A stretch of DNA of 64,000 nucleotides. It comes from Alloyangia pacifica. GTDB taxonomy: Bacteria; Pseudomonadota; Alphaproteobacteria; Rhodobacterales; Rhodobacteraceae. The position numbers were made by a program, and so were the translations under genes. The stretch covers positions 186,001-250,000 of the forward strand of contig NZ_JAIVKX010000010.1 in the NCBI RefSeq assembly GCF_020524285.1, read 5' to 3'. This document shows, one piece after another, positions 37,555 through 49,861 of the stretch (within the stretch, counting starts at the first letter, position 1; the number at the start of each line of letters is the position of its first letter). The notes below the pieces were generated by a model. It was not told where the DNA came from, made no database searches, and saw only the letters and a list, made by a program, of their open reading frames with translations.

Positions 37555-38304
37555 ATGCATCCGGATGTGCAGGCGCTTCGCGACTTCTACTATCGCAGCG
37601 CGCTTGGCCGCGCGGCGCGCGGGGCGCTGCGGGATCAGGTCCTGCGATTCTGGCCCGAGGCGCAGGGACTCAACGTGGCGGGCTACGGATTCGCCGTGCC
37701 GGTGCTGCGCCCCTATCTGGCGCAGGCCCGCCGGGTCATGGCGCTGATGCCCGCGCCGCAGGGGGTGATGCGCTGGCCAGCGGGGATGCCCAATGTCTCG
37801 GTGCTGGCCGAGGAGATGCTCTGGCCGGTGGAGACCGGGCATCTCGACCGGCTGGTGGTCATGCACGGGCTCGAGACCTGCACCAATGTCACCGCGCTGC
37901 TCGACGAGTGCTATCGCACGCTGGGTCCGGGCGGCGAGGTGCTGTTCATCGTGCCCAACCGCTCGGGGCTCTGGGCGCGCTCGGAGACCACGCCCTTCGG
38001 GCAGGGCCGCCCCTATTCGCTCAGCCAGCTCGACGCGCAGCTCAGGGCGCATGACTTCCTGCGGGTCTCCAACGCCTCGGTGCTCTACCAGCCGCCCTCG
38101 ACCCGGCGCTTCTGGATGAAGACCGCGCCGGCCTGGGAGCGGATCGGTCGCACGGTGCCGGCAGTGATGGCCGGAGGCGTGCTGATGGTGCGCGCCTCGA
38201 AGCGTTACCCGCCGCAGCGCAAGGGGCTCGGGGACAAGGTGCGGGTGCCAAGCCCGCTCGAGGTTCTGAGCCCGGTGCCGAGCAAGGAGCCGAAGCCGGT
38301 CTGA
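37555..38304 (+). CDS. SAM-dependent methyltransferase-like protein
   Basis: 249 residues, class I methyltransferase fold. [40 protein letters not shown] (about 103-142) is the post-motif region with the usual LxPGG turn. The early SAM-binding glycine motif is degenerate ([15 protein letters not shown]), so activity is uncertain. The gene is often found beside gloB in Rhodobacteraceae. Substrate unknown. Confidence 0.75.
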   Translation: MHPDVQALRDFYYRSALGRAARGALRDQVLRFWPEAQGLNVAGYGFAVPVLRPYLAQARRVMALMPAPQGVMRWPAGMPNVSVLAEEMLWPVETGHLDRLVVMHGLETCTNVTALLDECYRTLGPGGEVLFIVPNRSGLWARSETTPFGQGRPYSLSQLDAQLRAHDFLRVSNASVLYQPPSTRRFWMKTAPAWERIGRTVPAVMAGGVLMVRASKRYPPQRKGLGDKVRVPSPLEVLSPVPSKEPKPV

Positions 38305-38681
38305 CGAAGGCCGGAGGGAAAGATTCGCGTCCGCCAGCCGGATCCGGCGCATCTCCTTAAGATTGTGGGCCTGCGGATGCGTTTGCGCTAGCGTGACGCG
38401 TGATCAAAACCTGCGCTTTCGTGACGCATTATTTCCGGCGCTCACGAAAAAGCGAGATATTCCATAGCCCTGTCTGCCGCATTGTGTCGCAGCACCGATC
38501 AGGGGCCGGAAAAGCTACGCTCCGCAGGTGGTTAAATGGCCGTTAGCATGTTGCGAGGTCCCCATGGCTCTGATAGATCGTCGGCGATTTCGACGCCTTG
38601 AGGGCATCAGGGCAGGGACAACGCCTCCGGACGCCGGATCACTTCCGTGCGTCGCGGGGGCCTCATATCGGAAGGGTGGAC
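38305..38681. other. Intergenic region upstream of the F1 ATP synthase operon
   Basis: About 377 bases holding the promoter and leader of atpHAGDC. I see no gene. The middle (38385-38470) is less GC-rich and is the likeliest promoter position, but I could not pick confident -35/-10 boxes. Confidence 0.45.
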
Positions 38682-39242
38682 GTGTCTGAACCAGCTTCGA
38701 TCTCCAGCGGCATCGCGGCGCGCTATGCCACGGCGGTCTTTGGGATCGCCAAAGAGGAAAAGGCGCTCGACAAGCTCGAGAGCGGTATCGACGATCTGTC
38801 CGCCGCACTCGACGAGAGCGCCGAGCTGAAGGATCTGATCTCTTCGCCGGTCTACACCCGCGAAGCGCAGGGCAAGGCTATCACGGCAATCGCAGCGAAG
38901 ATGGGCCTCGCGCCCGTGCTGACCAACACGCTTGGGCTGATGGCCTCGAAGCGTCGGCTCTTCGCGCTGCCGCAGCTCATTGCCCATCTGCGCGAGATGA
39001 TCGCGGCAGAGAAGGGTGAGGTGACCGCCGAGGTGACCTCCGCCATCGAGCTGACCCCGGCGCAGGCCTCCGAGCTTGCCGCGACGCTGAAGTCGCAGAT
39101 CGGCTCGGACGTGAAGATCAAATCGACCGTGGATGAGAGCCTCATCGGCGGTCTCGTTGTTAAGGTGGGCTCGAAGATGGTCGACACGTCGATCCGCTCG
39201 AAGCTCAACTCCCTCCAGAATGCAATGAAAGAGGTCGGATAA
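38682..39242 (+). CDS. atpH: F0F1 ATP synthase subunit delta
   Basis: Stalk subunit joining F1 to the b/b' peripheral stalk, 186 residues. GTG 38682 begins [26 protein letters not shown], the usual start in this group; the frame extends upstream without similarity. The C-terminal motif [29 protein letters not shown] is diagnostic. Directly abuts atpA. Confidence 0.95.
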   Translation: MSEPASISSGIAARYATAVFGIAKEEKALDKLESGIDDLSAALDESAELKDLISSPVYTREAQGKAITAIAAKMGLAPVLTNTLGLMASKRRLFALPQLIAHLREMIAAEKGEVTAEVTSAIELTPAQASELAATLKSQIGSDVKIKSTVDESLIGGLVVKVGSKMVDTSIRSKLNSLQNAMKEVG

Positions 39243-40781
<1,539 letters not shown>

Positions 40782-40802
40782 GCGCCCTGAAAGGACAGGA
40801 TT

Positions 40803-41681
40803 ATGCCTAGCCTCAAGGACCTCAAAAACCGCATCTCCTCGGTCAAATCGACCCGGAAGATCACCAAGGCCATGCAAATGGTGGCCGCCGCAAAACTGCG
40901 GCGGGCACAGGATGCGGCCGAGATGTCGCGGCCTTACACCGAGCGCTTCAACGCGCTGCTCGGTGGTCTGGCCGCGTCGGTGGGCGGTAGCGCAACGGCG
41001 CCGAAGCTGCTCTCGGGCACCGGGAAGGACGACGTGCAGCTGCTCGTCGTCATGACCGCCGAGCGCGGCCTTTGCGGGGGCTTCAACAGCTCCATCGTGA
41101 AGAAGGCGCGGACCCATATCGAAACGCTCAGGGCCTCGGGCAAGACGGTGAAGATCCTCACCGTCGGCAAGAAGGGGCGTGAGCAGCTCAAGCGTGACTA
41201 CGGCGATCTGTTCGTCGGTCACGTCGACCTGAGCGATGTGAAGAAGATCGGCTACGCCGACGCTCAGAACATCGCGAAGGACATCCTCATTCGTTTCGAC
41301 AATGAGGAATTCGACGTGGCGACCATCTTCTATTCGAAGTTCCAGTCGGTGATCTCTCAGGTCCCGACGGCGCAGCAGGTGATCCCGGCGCAGTTCGACG
41401 CGCCCGAGGGAGAAGCTGGCGGGTCCACGCTCTACGAATACGAGCCCGGTGAGGAAGCCATCCTTGCCGATCTCCTGCCCCGTGGTGTCGCAACCCAGAT
41501 CTTCTCGGCTCTGCTGGAGAACGCGGCTTCGGAACAGGGGGCTCGGATGAGCGCCATGGACAACGCCACGCGCAACGCGGGCGAGATGATCGACAAGCTG
41601 ACGATTGAGTACAACCGCTCGCGTCAGGCGGTCATCACCAACGAACTGATCGAAATCATCTCGGGCGCCGAGGCGCTCTAA
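40803..41681 (+). CDS. atpG: F0F1 ATP synthase subunit gamma
   Basis: Central shaft of the rotor, 292 residues. The N-terminal helix [33 protein letters not shown] and the C-terminal helix [37 protein letters not shown] form the coiled-coil axle. ATG 40803 follows AAAGGA. Normal length. Confidence 0.97.
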   Translation: MPSLKDLKNRISSVKSTRKITKAMQMVAAAKLRRAQDAAEMSRPYTERFNALLGGLAASVGGSATAPKLLSGTGKDDVQLLVVMTAERGLCGGFNSSIVKKARTHIETLRASGKTVKILTVGKKGREQLKRDYGDLFVGHVDLSDVKKIGYADAQNIAKDILIRFDNEEFDVATIFYSKFQSVISQVPTAQQVIPAQFDAPEGEAGGSTLYEYEPGEEAILADLLPRGVATQIFSALLENAASEQGARMSAMDNATRNAGEMIDKLTIEYNRSRQAVITNELIEIISGAEAL

Positions 41682-41697
41682 GAACCGGAGACGATAA

Positions 41698-43122
<1,425 letters not shown>

Positions 43123-43165
43123 GACCAGAGGGGGGCCTCGCGCCCCCCAGTAACCGGAGGCCCAA

Positions 43166-43609
43166 ATGGCTGAAACGATGCAATTCGACCTGGTGAGCCC
43201 CGAGCGCAACCTGATGTCGGCTGCCGTCAAGGCAGTGCAGATTCCGGGCACCGAGGGCGATCTCACGGCGATGCCCAACCATGCGCCGATGATCACCACG
43301 CTGCGTCCGGGCATCCTCAAGGTCGAGACCGAGACCGGCACCGAAGAGTTCGTCGTCACCGGCGGCTTTGCGGAAATCGGCACCTCGGTCAGCGTGCTGG
43401 CCGAAAAGGCCGTGCCGCACGGCGACATGGATCAGGCGACCTACGACGCGCTCGTGGAAGACGCTCTTCTGGCCTACAAAGCCGCGAAGGAAGCAGCTCC
43501 CGAGAACGAGCCGGGCCCCGTGGACGAGGCAGCCAAGCTGCTTCAGGACATGGTGGCGGTGGGCACGCACATCGGGCTCGACCCGAAAGCGGCCAACCTC
43601 AACTACTGA
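43166..43609 (+). CDS. atpC: F0F1 ATP synthase subunit epsilon
   Basis: Rotor subunit that couples gamma to the c-ring and can inhibit hydrolysis, 147 residues. The N-terminal beta-sandwich ([45 protein letters not shown]) is typical; the C-terminal helical region is shortened and divergent, as in other alphaproteobacteria. Last gene of the F1 operon, before a terminator. Confidence 0.95.
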   Translation: MAETMQFDLVSPERNLMSAAVKAVQIPGTEGDLTAMPNHAPMITTLRPGILKVETETGTEEFVVTGGFAEIGTSVSVLAEKAVPHGDMDQATYDALVEDALLAYKAAKEAAPENEPGPVDEAAKLLQDMVAVGTHIGLDPKAANLNY

Positions 43610-43630
43610 GCCTGGCGTTCGAGACATGCA

Positions 43631-43661
43631 AAGGCCCCGCGAGAGCGGGGCCTTTTGCTTT
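43631..43661 (+). terminator. Rho-independent terminator of the F1 operon
   Basis: An 8-bp GC stem (43633-43640 with 43645-43652), a GAGA loop and the run TTTTGCTTTTT, 20-50 bases after atpC. Confidence 0.9.
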
Positions 43662-43762
43662 TTGGCGGCCTTGATGGGGCCGCGTGAAAACCCGGCGCCC
43701 TGCTGACAGGTGCTGTCGGCAGTGTCGGCTACTCCGGAAGAAGACCACCACAGGAGCCCGCC

Positions 43763-44128
43763 ATGATCCCTAACCTGATCCTCTTCTATGTCGCTGATCC
43801 CGCCGCAAGCGCCGTCTTCTACGAACGCCTTCTTGGCACCGCGCCCGAGGCGGTCTTTCCTGGCTACGCGGCATTTTCCTTCGCGAATGGTCTCTCCTTG
43901 GGGCTCTGGTCCGAAACCGCGCGGGACTTCGTCTCCGGCGGCAGCGGACATCGGTCGGAACTGGCCTTCATGGTGGCAGAGGATACCGAGGTCGACCGAA
44001 CCCACGCGCGCTGGAGCGAAATGGGTATCGAGATCGAACAGCCCCCGCTCGATGCGGTCTTCGGGCGGACCTTCGTGGCGCGCGATCCTGATGGTCATCG
44101 CATCCGCGTGTGCACCCCGGACAACTGA
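43763..44128 (+). CDS. VOC superfamily (glyoxalase/bleomycin-resistance-like) protein
   Basis: A 121-residue single-domain vicinal-oxygen-chelate protein. NLILFYVADPAASAVFYERLLG (4-25) and FGRTFVARDPDGHRIRVCTP (near 99-118) are the paired beta-alpha-beta motifs. No operon partner; the substrate cannot be told from sequence. Confidence 0.85.
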   Translation: MIPNLILFYVADPAASAVFYERLLGTAPEAVFPGYAAFSFANGLSLGLWSETARDFVSGGSGHRSELAFMVAEDTEVDRTHARWSEMGIEIEQPPLDAVFGRTFVARDPDGHRIRVCTPDN

Positions 44129-44218
44129 AGCCCAAGGTCATGTGATAAGTGGAAATTCCCCTTTTTCTTTCGCCGGAAGTTGCTCAAGACTGGGCTCGCG
44201 AGGATGAGGAAGACCCTG

Positions 44219-44569
44219 ATGAGGAAATTGCGCGGTGCCTGGGTCGGGATCGACCAGGGGAATGTAGACCTGTTCTCGGAATTCGAGAGTGGCGGCAACA
44301 TGTGGACCGGCTCGGGCGACCGCGAGCGGCGTCAGCACGTCCGCTTCGCCGAGCCTTTCGCAAGCCCGCCGAACGTTCAGGTCTCTCTGGCGCTATGGGA
44401 TTTCGACAATGGCGGGAACATCCGTGCCGACCTCGGGGCGGAGAATGTCTCTCAGACCGGGTTCGACATGGTGTTCCGCACATGGTCCGACACGCGCGTG
44501 GCGCGCGTGCGTCTGGCCTGGATGGCGATCGGGGAGGTGCGGGGCGAGGATGACTGGAGCATCGACTAG
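44219..44569 (+). CDS. H-type lectin domain protein
   Basis: A 116-residue protein matching the H-type lectin fold (discoidin and snail-agglutinin C-terminal domain, binds N-acetylgalactosamine in known members). Recognisable are VGIDQGNVDLFSEFESGG (9-26), MWTGSGDRERR, the lectin core FAEPFASPPNVQVSLALWDFD and SQTGFDMVFRTWSDTRVARVRLAWMAIG. ATG 44219 has AGGAAG seven bases upstream, better than the two earlier in-frame ATGs at 44180 and 44204. No signal peptide is visible, so it may be cytoplasmic or exported by an unknown route. Confidence 0.8.
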   Translation: MRKLRGAWVGIDQGNVDLFSEFESGGNMWTGSGDRERRQHVRFAEPFASPPNVQVSLALWDFDNGGNIRADLGAENVSQTGFDMVFRTWSDTRVARVRLAWMAIGEVRGEDDWSID

Positions 44570-44602
44570 CCTGCCGCGGGTCGTGTGGCCTTCGGCCGCC
44601 GC

Positions 44603-44818
44603 TCAGCGGCCGTAGGCTGCCTGCCAGGCAATGTCACGAATGTTGGCGCGGTGAATGCCGATGTCGGCCAGATCGCGATCGCTGTAGGTCTCAAGTTCGC
44701 TGACCACGCGGTGGTACTCGGCGCGGCGCGCGCGCGACAGCTTGAAGCGTTCGATCATGCGGCTGAAGCTGCCGCGGCTGGTGTCGGTCGGAAGACTGTG
44801 AATGTCCGTCGTTGCCAT
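44603..44818 (-). CDS. DUF1127 (YjiS-like) small protein
   Basis: 71 residues. The C-terminal half EYHRVVSELETYSDRDLADIGIHRANIRDIAWQAAYG (34-70) is the DUF1127 motif, with the usual basic stretch (ERFKLSRARRAEYH) before it. Proteins of this type are abundant in alphaproteobacteria; some bind RNA or act in phosphate and carbon metabolism. Single gene. The stop lies within a GC hairpin region. Confidence 0.88.
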   Translation of the reverse strand: MATTDIHSLPTDTSRGSFSRMIERFKLSRARRAEYHRVVSELETYSDRDLADIGIHRANIRDIAWQAAYGR

Positions 44819-44938
44819 GATGGCCTCCTGTTTTCGTGATGACCGTGAGATCGGGTTTTGCCGCCCGACTCACAAGGCACGTAAGGAGAAGCCCGCCTTG
44901 CGGAGTCTGCATGCCGGGAAAAAATCCAGGCGCGAGGC

Positions 44939-45406
44939 TCAGATAGGCTTTTCGAAATAGACCCGGTTGAAGCCCTTTTCGTGCACACGCCCGGTCTCGC
45001 GGTAGCCGAGCCGGGGGTAGAGCGCGAGATTCTCGGTCATCAGGGCGTTTGTGTAGAGACGGATTCGGTCGAAACCGGCGGCCCGCCCCTGCGCTTCGGC
45101 AAACTCCATCAGCGCCCGGCCCAGCCCATGGCCCTGAGCCCGGGGCGAGACGGCGATATTGTCGAGCAGGAGCGCGTCCTCCTGTGGCAGCAGCACCAGC
45201 AGCACCAGCAGCGCGGCAGCCTCGCCCTCGAGGTCAACCACGTGAACGTGGTTCGCGGCGATCAACGCCGCGTAGTCGTCGAGCATCGGGCCGGGTTTCT
45301 GGCCCATGCGCGGAATGTAGGGGGAGTAGGCGGCCTCGACGATCGCTTCGATCGTGTCGAGGTCCGCGGGGCGCGCCCGCCGGATCAGCGGCGGGCGCGC
45401 GGTCAT
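44939..45406 (-). CDS. GNAT family N-acetyltransferase
   Basis: Acetyltransferase of 155 residues from ATG 45406, which shares its A with the prs stop (TGATG). Conserved parts are IRRARPADLDTIEAIVEAAY (8-27), LLDNIAVSPRAQGHGLGRALMEFAE with the acetyl-CoA loop QGHGLG, and LYTNALMTENLALYPRLGYRETGR. Substrate unknown; coupling to prs may be only positional. Confidence 0.88.
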   Translation of the reverse strand: MTARPPLIRRARPADLDTIEAIVEAAYSPYIPRMGQKPGPMLDDYAALIAANHVHVVDLEGEAAALLVLLVLLPQEDALLLDNIAVSPRAQGHGLGRALMEFAEAQGRAAGFDRIRLYTNALMTENLALYPRLGYRETGRVHEKGFNRVYFEKPI

Positions 45407-46416
45407 CAGAGGATGCCTTCGTAGATCGGGCCGAGCACGTCGGTCTCGAACAGCGACGACACCGAGGTGCCGTTCCAGATGTTCAGGATGGCCTGGGCGA
45501 AGATCGGCGCGGTCGGCAGGATACGGATGTTCGGCGCGGCGGCGACGGCATCGGTGGCGGCGATCGAGTCGGTGATCACCAGCGACTTCATCACCGACTT
45601 GGTGACGCGCTCGACCGCCGGGCCCGACAGGACACCGTGGGTGATGTAGGCGTGCACCTCGGTAGCGCCGTGGTCCATCAGCACTTCGGCGGCCTTGCAC
45701 AGCGTGCCGGCGGTGTCGCAGATGTCGTCGACGATGATGCACTTCTTGCCGGTGACGTCACCGATCACGGTCATCTCGGCGATCTCGCCCGGCTTCTCGC
45801 GGCGCTTGTCGACGATGGCAAGCGGCGCGTTGATCCGCTTGGCCAGTTCGCGGGCCCGGGCCACACCACCGACGTCCGGCGAGATCACCATGACGTCCTG
45901 CAGCGAGTCCTTGAACTGGTGCTGGATGTCGAGCGCGAAGATCGGCGAGGCGTAGAGGTTGTCGACGGGGATGTCGAAGAAGCCCTGGATCTGCGCGGCG
46001 TGGAGATCCATGGTCAGCACCCGCTCGATGCCGGCCTCGTGGATCATGTTGGCGACCAGCTTCGCGGTGATCGGGGTGCGCGCCTTGGTGCGGCGGTCCT
46101 GGCGGGCGTAGCCGAAGTAGGGGATCACGGCGGTGATGCGTGCGGCCGAGGAGCGGCGCAGCGCGTCGGCCATGATCAGCAGCTCCATCAGGTTGTCGTT
46201 CGCCGGGTTCGAGGTCGGCTGGAGGATGTACATGTCCTCGCCGCGCACGTTCTCGTAGACCTCGACGAAGATCTCCTGGTCGTTGAACCGCTCGACGCGG
46301 GCATCGACGAGCCCCACCGCGCCGCCGCGGTACAGGGACATGCGCCGCGCGATGGCGTTCGCGAGCGGCTTGTTGGCATTACCCGCGATGAGCTTGGGTT
46401 CGATGACGGTGGGCAT
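45406..46416 (-). CDS. prs: Ribose-phosphate pyrophosphokinase
   Basis: Makes PRPP from ribose 5-phosphate and ATP for purine, pyrimidine, histidine and NAD synthesis. 336 residues with [22 protein letters not shown], the metal-binding region [11 protein letters not shown] (near 138-148), and the PRPP loop [10 protein letters not shown]. About 20 residues longer than E. coli Prs, as in other alphaproteobacteria. Its stop overlaps the GNAT start. Confidence 0.97.
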   Translation of the reverse strand: MPTVIEPKLIAGNANKPLANAIARRMSLYRGGAVGLVDARVERFNDQEIFVEVYENVRGEDMYILQPTSNPANDNLMELLIMADALRRSSAARITAVIPYFGYARQDRRTKARTPITAKLVANMIHEAGIERVLTMDLHAAQIQGFFDIPVDNLYASPIFALDIQHQFKDSLQDVMVISPDVGGVARARELAKRINAPLAIVDKRREKPGEIAEMTVIGDVTGKKCIIVDDICDTAGTLCKAAEVLMDHGATEVHAYITHGVLSGPAVERVTKSVMKSLVITDSIAATDAVAAAPNIRILPTAPIFAQAILNIWNGTSVSSLFETDVLGPIYEGIL

Positions 46417-46518
46417 TTGGGAGGCTCCGGCGTTACGGAATGACAGATTCGTGACGTTGCGGTCGCCTTAACACGCAGTTAGCGTGGGGCAAAGATACAC
46501 GGAAGGGCATGTGACCCC

Positions 46519-47118
46519 ATGGCACGAATCCAGTACTATTTTTCGATGTTGTCGCCCTTTGCCTACCTCGCGGGGCCGCGGTTCGAGGAGATCGCGGCGA
46601 AGCATGGGGCCGAGATCGTCTACAAGCCCTTCGACATCATGGCGCTCTTCCCGCGCACCGGCGGCGCGCCACTGGGCCAGCGCCACCCCTCGCGGATCGA
46701 CTACCGCAATGTCGACCTGCCGCGGCAGGCGAAGAAGATCGGCATGCCGCTGAACCTCAAGCCGATGTTCTGGCCGACCAATTCGGCGCCGTCGTCCTAT
46801 GCGATCATCGCGGCGGCGAAGGCCGGCGGCGGGGATGTCGGCGGGCTGATCCACGCCCTGCTGCGCGCCTGCTGGGCCGAGGAAAAGGACATCGCCGAGG
46901 ACGCGGTGATCAAGGCGGCGCTGGAAGCGGCGGGCTTCGATCCGGCGCTGGCCGACAGCGGCCTGCTGGTCGGGGCCGAAACCTATGCTTCCAACCTCGA
47001 GGAAGCTGTCGGCGCCGGGGTCTTCGGCTCGCCGTTCTGGATCACCGAGGATGGTGAGAAATTCTGGGGGCAGGACCGGCTCGAGGATCTGGACCTGCAC
47101 CTGAGCGGAAAGCTCTGA
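46519..47118 (+). CDS. 2-hydroxychromene-2-carboxylate isomerase family protein
   Basis: DsbA-fold, kappa-GST-like protein of 199 residues. It begins IQYYFSMLSPFAYLAGPRFEEIA, has FDIMALFPRTGGAPLG, and near the C-terminus GVFGSPFWITEDGEKFWGQDRLEDL, the standard HCCA isomerase pattern. The family acts in naphthalene degradation or as glutathione-dependent isomerases. No aromatic catabolic genes are adjacent, so the substrate is open. Confidence 0.88.
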   Translation: MARIQYYFSMLSPFAYLAGPRFEEIAAKHGAEIVYKPFDIMALFPRTGGAPLGQRHPSRIDYRNVDLPRQAKKIGMPLNLKPMFWPTNSAPSSYAIIAAAKAGGGDVGGLIHALLRACWAEEKDIAEDAVIKAALEAAGFDPALADSGLLVGAETYASNLEEAVGAGVFGSPFWITEDGEKFWGQDRLEDLDLHLSGKL

Positions 47119-47348
47119 CAAAAACGCCACGGTAGCGATGCAGCCCGGAATAGAGGCGAAGCCGCCGGGCGAGCGGTTGCCTCTCGAGGCGCCATCGGCG
47201 CGAGCCCGATGGACGACGCCGTGCGGGCGGGCAAGCGCCTAAAGACGTGTGGTCATGGCTCGGCGTTGGCCGGACTTGATATGGATAGAGTGACGCTGCC
47301 AGAGAGTGCTGCGCCATCCCATGGGCAGGCGCCCGCCCGGCTCGACCG

Positions 47349-47960
47349 TCAGCCCTTCTGGCCGATCTTCGACTCGGTGCCTTTGCGGATGCGGTCGATG
47401 TTCTCGTGGTGTCGCCAGAAGATCAGCACGGTCAGCGCCAGCGTCAGCGCGGTCATCTCGATTTGACCAAAAAGCATCATCCAGACCGTTGAGAGCAGCG
47501 CCGCCACCAGCGCGCCCACCGAGGAGATCCGCGACATGGCCGCCGCGGCGAGCCATGTGGCGCAGGTGATCAGCCCCACCGGCCAGTGCAGCGCGAGGAT
47601 GAGACCGATGAAGGTCGCCACGCCCTTGCCGCCCTTGAACTTCAGCCAGACCGGGAAGCAATGCCCGAAGAAGGCCGCGAGGCCGGCGAGCTGCGCCGCG
47701 TCCTCGCCCGTCAGCCAGCGCGCCAGAAGCACCGCGACAGCGCCCTTGGCGCCGTCGAGGATCAGCGTGCCCGCCGCCGCCGCCTTGTTGCCGGTGCGCA
47801 GCACGTTGGTCGCGCCGATATTGCCCGAGCCGATCGAGCGCAGGTCGCCGAGGTTCATCGCCCGGGTCAGCAGCAGGCCGAAGGGGATCGAGCCGAGCAG
47901 GTAGCCCAGCACCGCCCAGAGGATCAGCACGGGGACCGAAGAGGTGATCTCGGGCAGCAT
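47349..47960 (-). CDS. plsY: Glycerol-3-phosphate acyltransferase PlsY
   Basis: Membrane acyltransferase that uses acyl-phosphate to make lysophosphatidate, the first step of phospholipid synthesis. 203 residues with five or so helices and the three motifs GSIPFGLLLTR, SGNIGATNVLRT (about 43-54) and FKGGKGVATFIG. ATG 47960 is one base after the stop of the dihydroorotase-like gene. Confidence 0.95.
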   Translation of the reverse strand: MLPEITSSVPVLILWAVLGYLLGSIPFGLLLTRAMNLGDLRSIGSGNIGATNVLRTGNKAAAAGTLILDGAKGAVAVLLARWLTGEDAAQLAGLAAFFGHCFPVWLKFKGGKGVATFIGLILALHWPVGLITCATWLAAAAMSRISSVGALVAALLSTVWMMLFGQIEMTALTLALTVLIFWRHHENIDRIRKGTESKIGQKG

Positions 47961-47961
47961 G

Positions 47962-49251
47962 TCAGGCGCTCCAGACGGGGGTTCCGGCGACGAGGGTCTG
48001 CAGCACCTTGCCCTGCAGCCGCGCCCCGTCAAAGGGGGTATTCTTGGATTTCGACTGCAGCTTGAAGCGGTCGAGGATGAACGGCTTGTCGGCGTCGAAG
48101 ACGACAAGGTCGGCAGGGGCGCCCGCGCTTAGCCGGCCGCAGTCGAGGCCGAGCCGTTTGGAGGGGTTCAGCGACAGCCCGCGGAACAGCGTGGGCAGGT
48201 CGACCTCGCCGGCGTGGTAGAGCCGCAGCAGCACCGGCAGCATGGTCTCGAGACCCACCGCGCCCGAGGCCGCCTCCTCGAAGGGCAGACGCTTGGATTC
48301 CTCGTCCTGCGGCGTGTGGAACGAGCCGATCACGTCGATCAGCCCGCTGCGCAGCGCCTCGAGCACCGCCTGCCGGTCGTCCTCGGCGCGCAGCGGCGGC
48401 TTGACCTTGAAGAAGGTGCGGTAGTCGGCCACGTCCATCTCGTTCAGCGTGAGGTGGTGCATCGAGATGCCCGCCGTCACGTCGAAGCCGTTGTTCTTGG
48501 CGCGCTCCAGCGCGGGCAGGGCGCGGGCCGTGGTGATCTGGTCGGCGTGGTAGCGCACGCCGGTCATCTCGACGAGCGCGATGTCGCGGTCGAGCCCCAT
48601 GCGCTCGGCCATCGGCGAGACCGCGGGCAGGCCCCGCAGCGAGGCGAACTTGCCCGAGCTGGCGGCGGCGCCCTTCGACAGGATCGGCTCCTGCGGATGC
48701 GCCATCACCAGCGCGCCGAGCGACCGGGCGTAGCTCATCGCGCGCGAGAGCACCTTGGTGTCGGCGACCACGTGGTCGCAATCGGTGAAGGCCACGGCGC
48801 CCGCGTCGAGCAGGAAGCCAAGTTCGGTCATCTCCCGGCCTTCACGGCCCTTGGTCAGCGCGGCCATCGGCAGCACGTTGACCGGCGCGGTCTCATTGGC
48901 GCGGCGGCGGATGAATTCCAGAACTTCGGGCGTGTCGATTGCCGGCGCGGTGTCGGGGCGGGTGACCATGGTGGTCACGCCCCCGGCGGCAGCGGCCACG
49001 CCGGCGGTCTTGAAGCTCTCCTTGTGACGCTCGCCCGGCTCGCCCACCTTGACGCCCAGGTCGACGATGCCTGGCGCGACATGGGCGCCGCCCAGATCCC
49101 GCGCCTCGGTCTGCCCGGCAAGCGTGGCGATCTCGTCGACGGAGGTGACCACGGCCTTGATCCGGCCACCCGAGAGCAGCAGCGCGCCTTCCGAGACGGT
49201 CCCGGCCTCGGGGTCGATCAGCCGGGCGTTGTAGAGCAGCGTGTCTTTCAT
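47962..49251 (-). CDS. Dihydroorotase-like protein lacking the metal site (PyrC'/PyrX type)
   Basis: 429 residues, amidohydrolase fold of the dihydroorotase family. Where active enzymes have D-x-H-x-H-x-R-E-P-G, this reads DLGVKVGEPG, so both His ligands are gone. The later Asp motif (SDHAPH in active enzymes) reads GSFHTPQ. The His in MAHPQE and SMHHLTLNE remain. Such non-catalytic dihydroorotases support aspartate transcarbamoylase structurally in Pseudomonas and others. It lies downstream of pyrB in the same direction, with one unknown gene between. A separate active PyrC should exist elsewhere. Confidence 0.85.
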   Translation of the reverse strand: MKDTLLYNARLIDPEAGTVSEGALLLSGGRIKAVVTSVDEIATLAGQTEARDLGGAHVAPGIVDLGVKVGEPGERHKESFKTAGVAAAAGGVTTMVTRPDTAPAIDTPEVLEFIRRRANETAPVNVLPMAALTKGREGREMTELGFLLDAGAVAFTDCDHVVADTKVLSRAMSYARSLGALVMAHPQEPILSKGAAASSGKFASLRGLPAVSPMAERMGLDRDIALVEMTGVRYHADQITTARALPALERAKNNGFDVTAGISMHHLTLNEMDVADYRTFFKVKPPLRAEDDRQAVLEALRSGLIDVIGSFHTPQDEESKRLPFEEAASGAVGLETMLPVLLRLYHAGEVDLPTLFRGLSLNPSKRLGLDCGRLSAGAPADLVVFDADKPFILDRFKLQSKSKNTPFDGARLQGKVLQTLVAGTPVWSA

Positions 49252-49300
49252 TCGGAGGCTCCGGAAGTCGGGGTCAGGGTCAGGGAGGCGGAGAAATGCA

Positions 49301-49849
49301 TCAGGACGTGCCGAAGATCGCGGCGAGGGCCAGCACCAGCAGGACGCCGAGCCCGAGCAGCGCAAAGGTCAGCGCGCGGCTGCGCGGGGCCGGGGCGCCG
49401 CTGTCCGGGTGATCCATGCTGCCGCGCGCGGCGGCGCTGCGCAGTTTTCCGGCGCGGGCGCCAGCCCCCTTGGCTTCCTTCAAGGTGCCGATCCAGCGCA
49501 GCGGCGTCGAGATGGTCAGGTCCTGCGAGGTCTGGTCGAAGGCCGCGCTCGGCAGGATCACCACGTGCCCCTTCAGCGCGTCGATGCGCGGCTTCATCTG
49601 GCGGAGCTCCTCGCCGCCGACCTGGTAGGCCTCGGCGAGATAGGCCGAGAGCGACATCTCCCCGAGATCGCGGATCGAGACCACGTCGATCCGCGAGGGG
49701 CGCAGCTTGCGCGCGCCGAGCGCGTATTGCAGCGGAAACTCCCCGGTGCCGGCCTGGGTGGTGAAGCGCTCGACCGCCTCCGGGGGCAGATCGAGGTGGA
49801 AGAGGCGAACCTCGCCATCCACCGAGCCGTTGATGTGCATCCTGGTCAT
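49301..49849 (-). CDS. Uncharacterised tail-anchored protein between pyrB and the pyrC-like gene
   Basis: 182 residues, no family recognised. A soluble N-terminal region (HINGSVDGEVRLFHLDLPPEAVERF, SRIDVVSIRDLGEMSLSAYLAEAY) is followed by a basic, Ala-rich linker and a C-terminal membrane helix (ALTFALLGLGVLLVLALAAIF, near 158-178). It starts 12 bases after the pyrB stop and is clearly in the pyr operon. It could anchor or scaffold the PyrB complex at the membrane; this is speculative. Confidence 0.75.
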   Translation of the reverse strand: MTRMHINGSVDGEVRLFHLDLPPEAVERFTTQAGTGEFPLQYALGARKLRPSRIDVVSIRDLGEMSLSAYLAEAYQVGGEELRQMKPRIDALKGHVVILPSAAFDQTSQDLTISTPLRWIGTLKEAKGAGARAGKLRSAAARGSMDHPDSGAPAPRSRALTFALLGLGVLLVLALAAIFGTS

Positions 49850-49861
49850 GCCGCGCCCCGC

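Noticed and set aside
47962-49251. Active dihydroorotase
   Set aside because: The HxH metal motif and the late Asp motif are both replaced.
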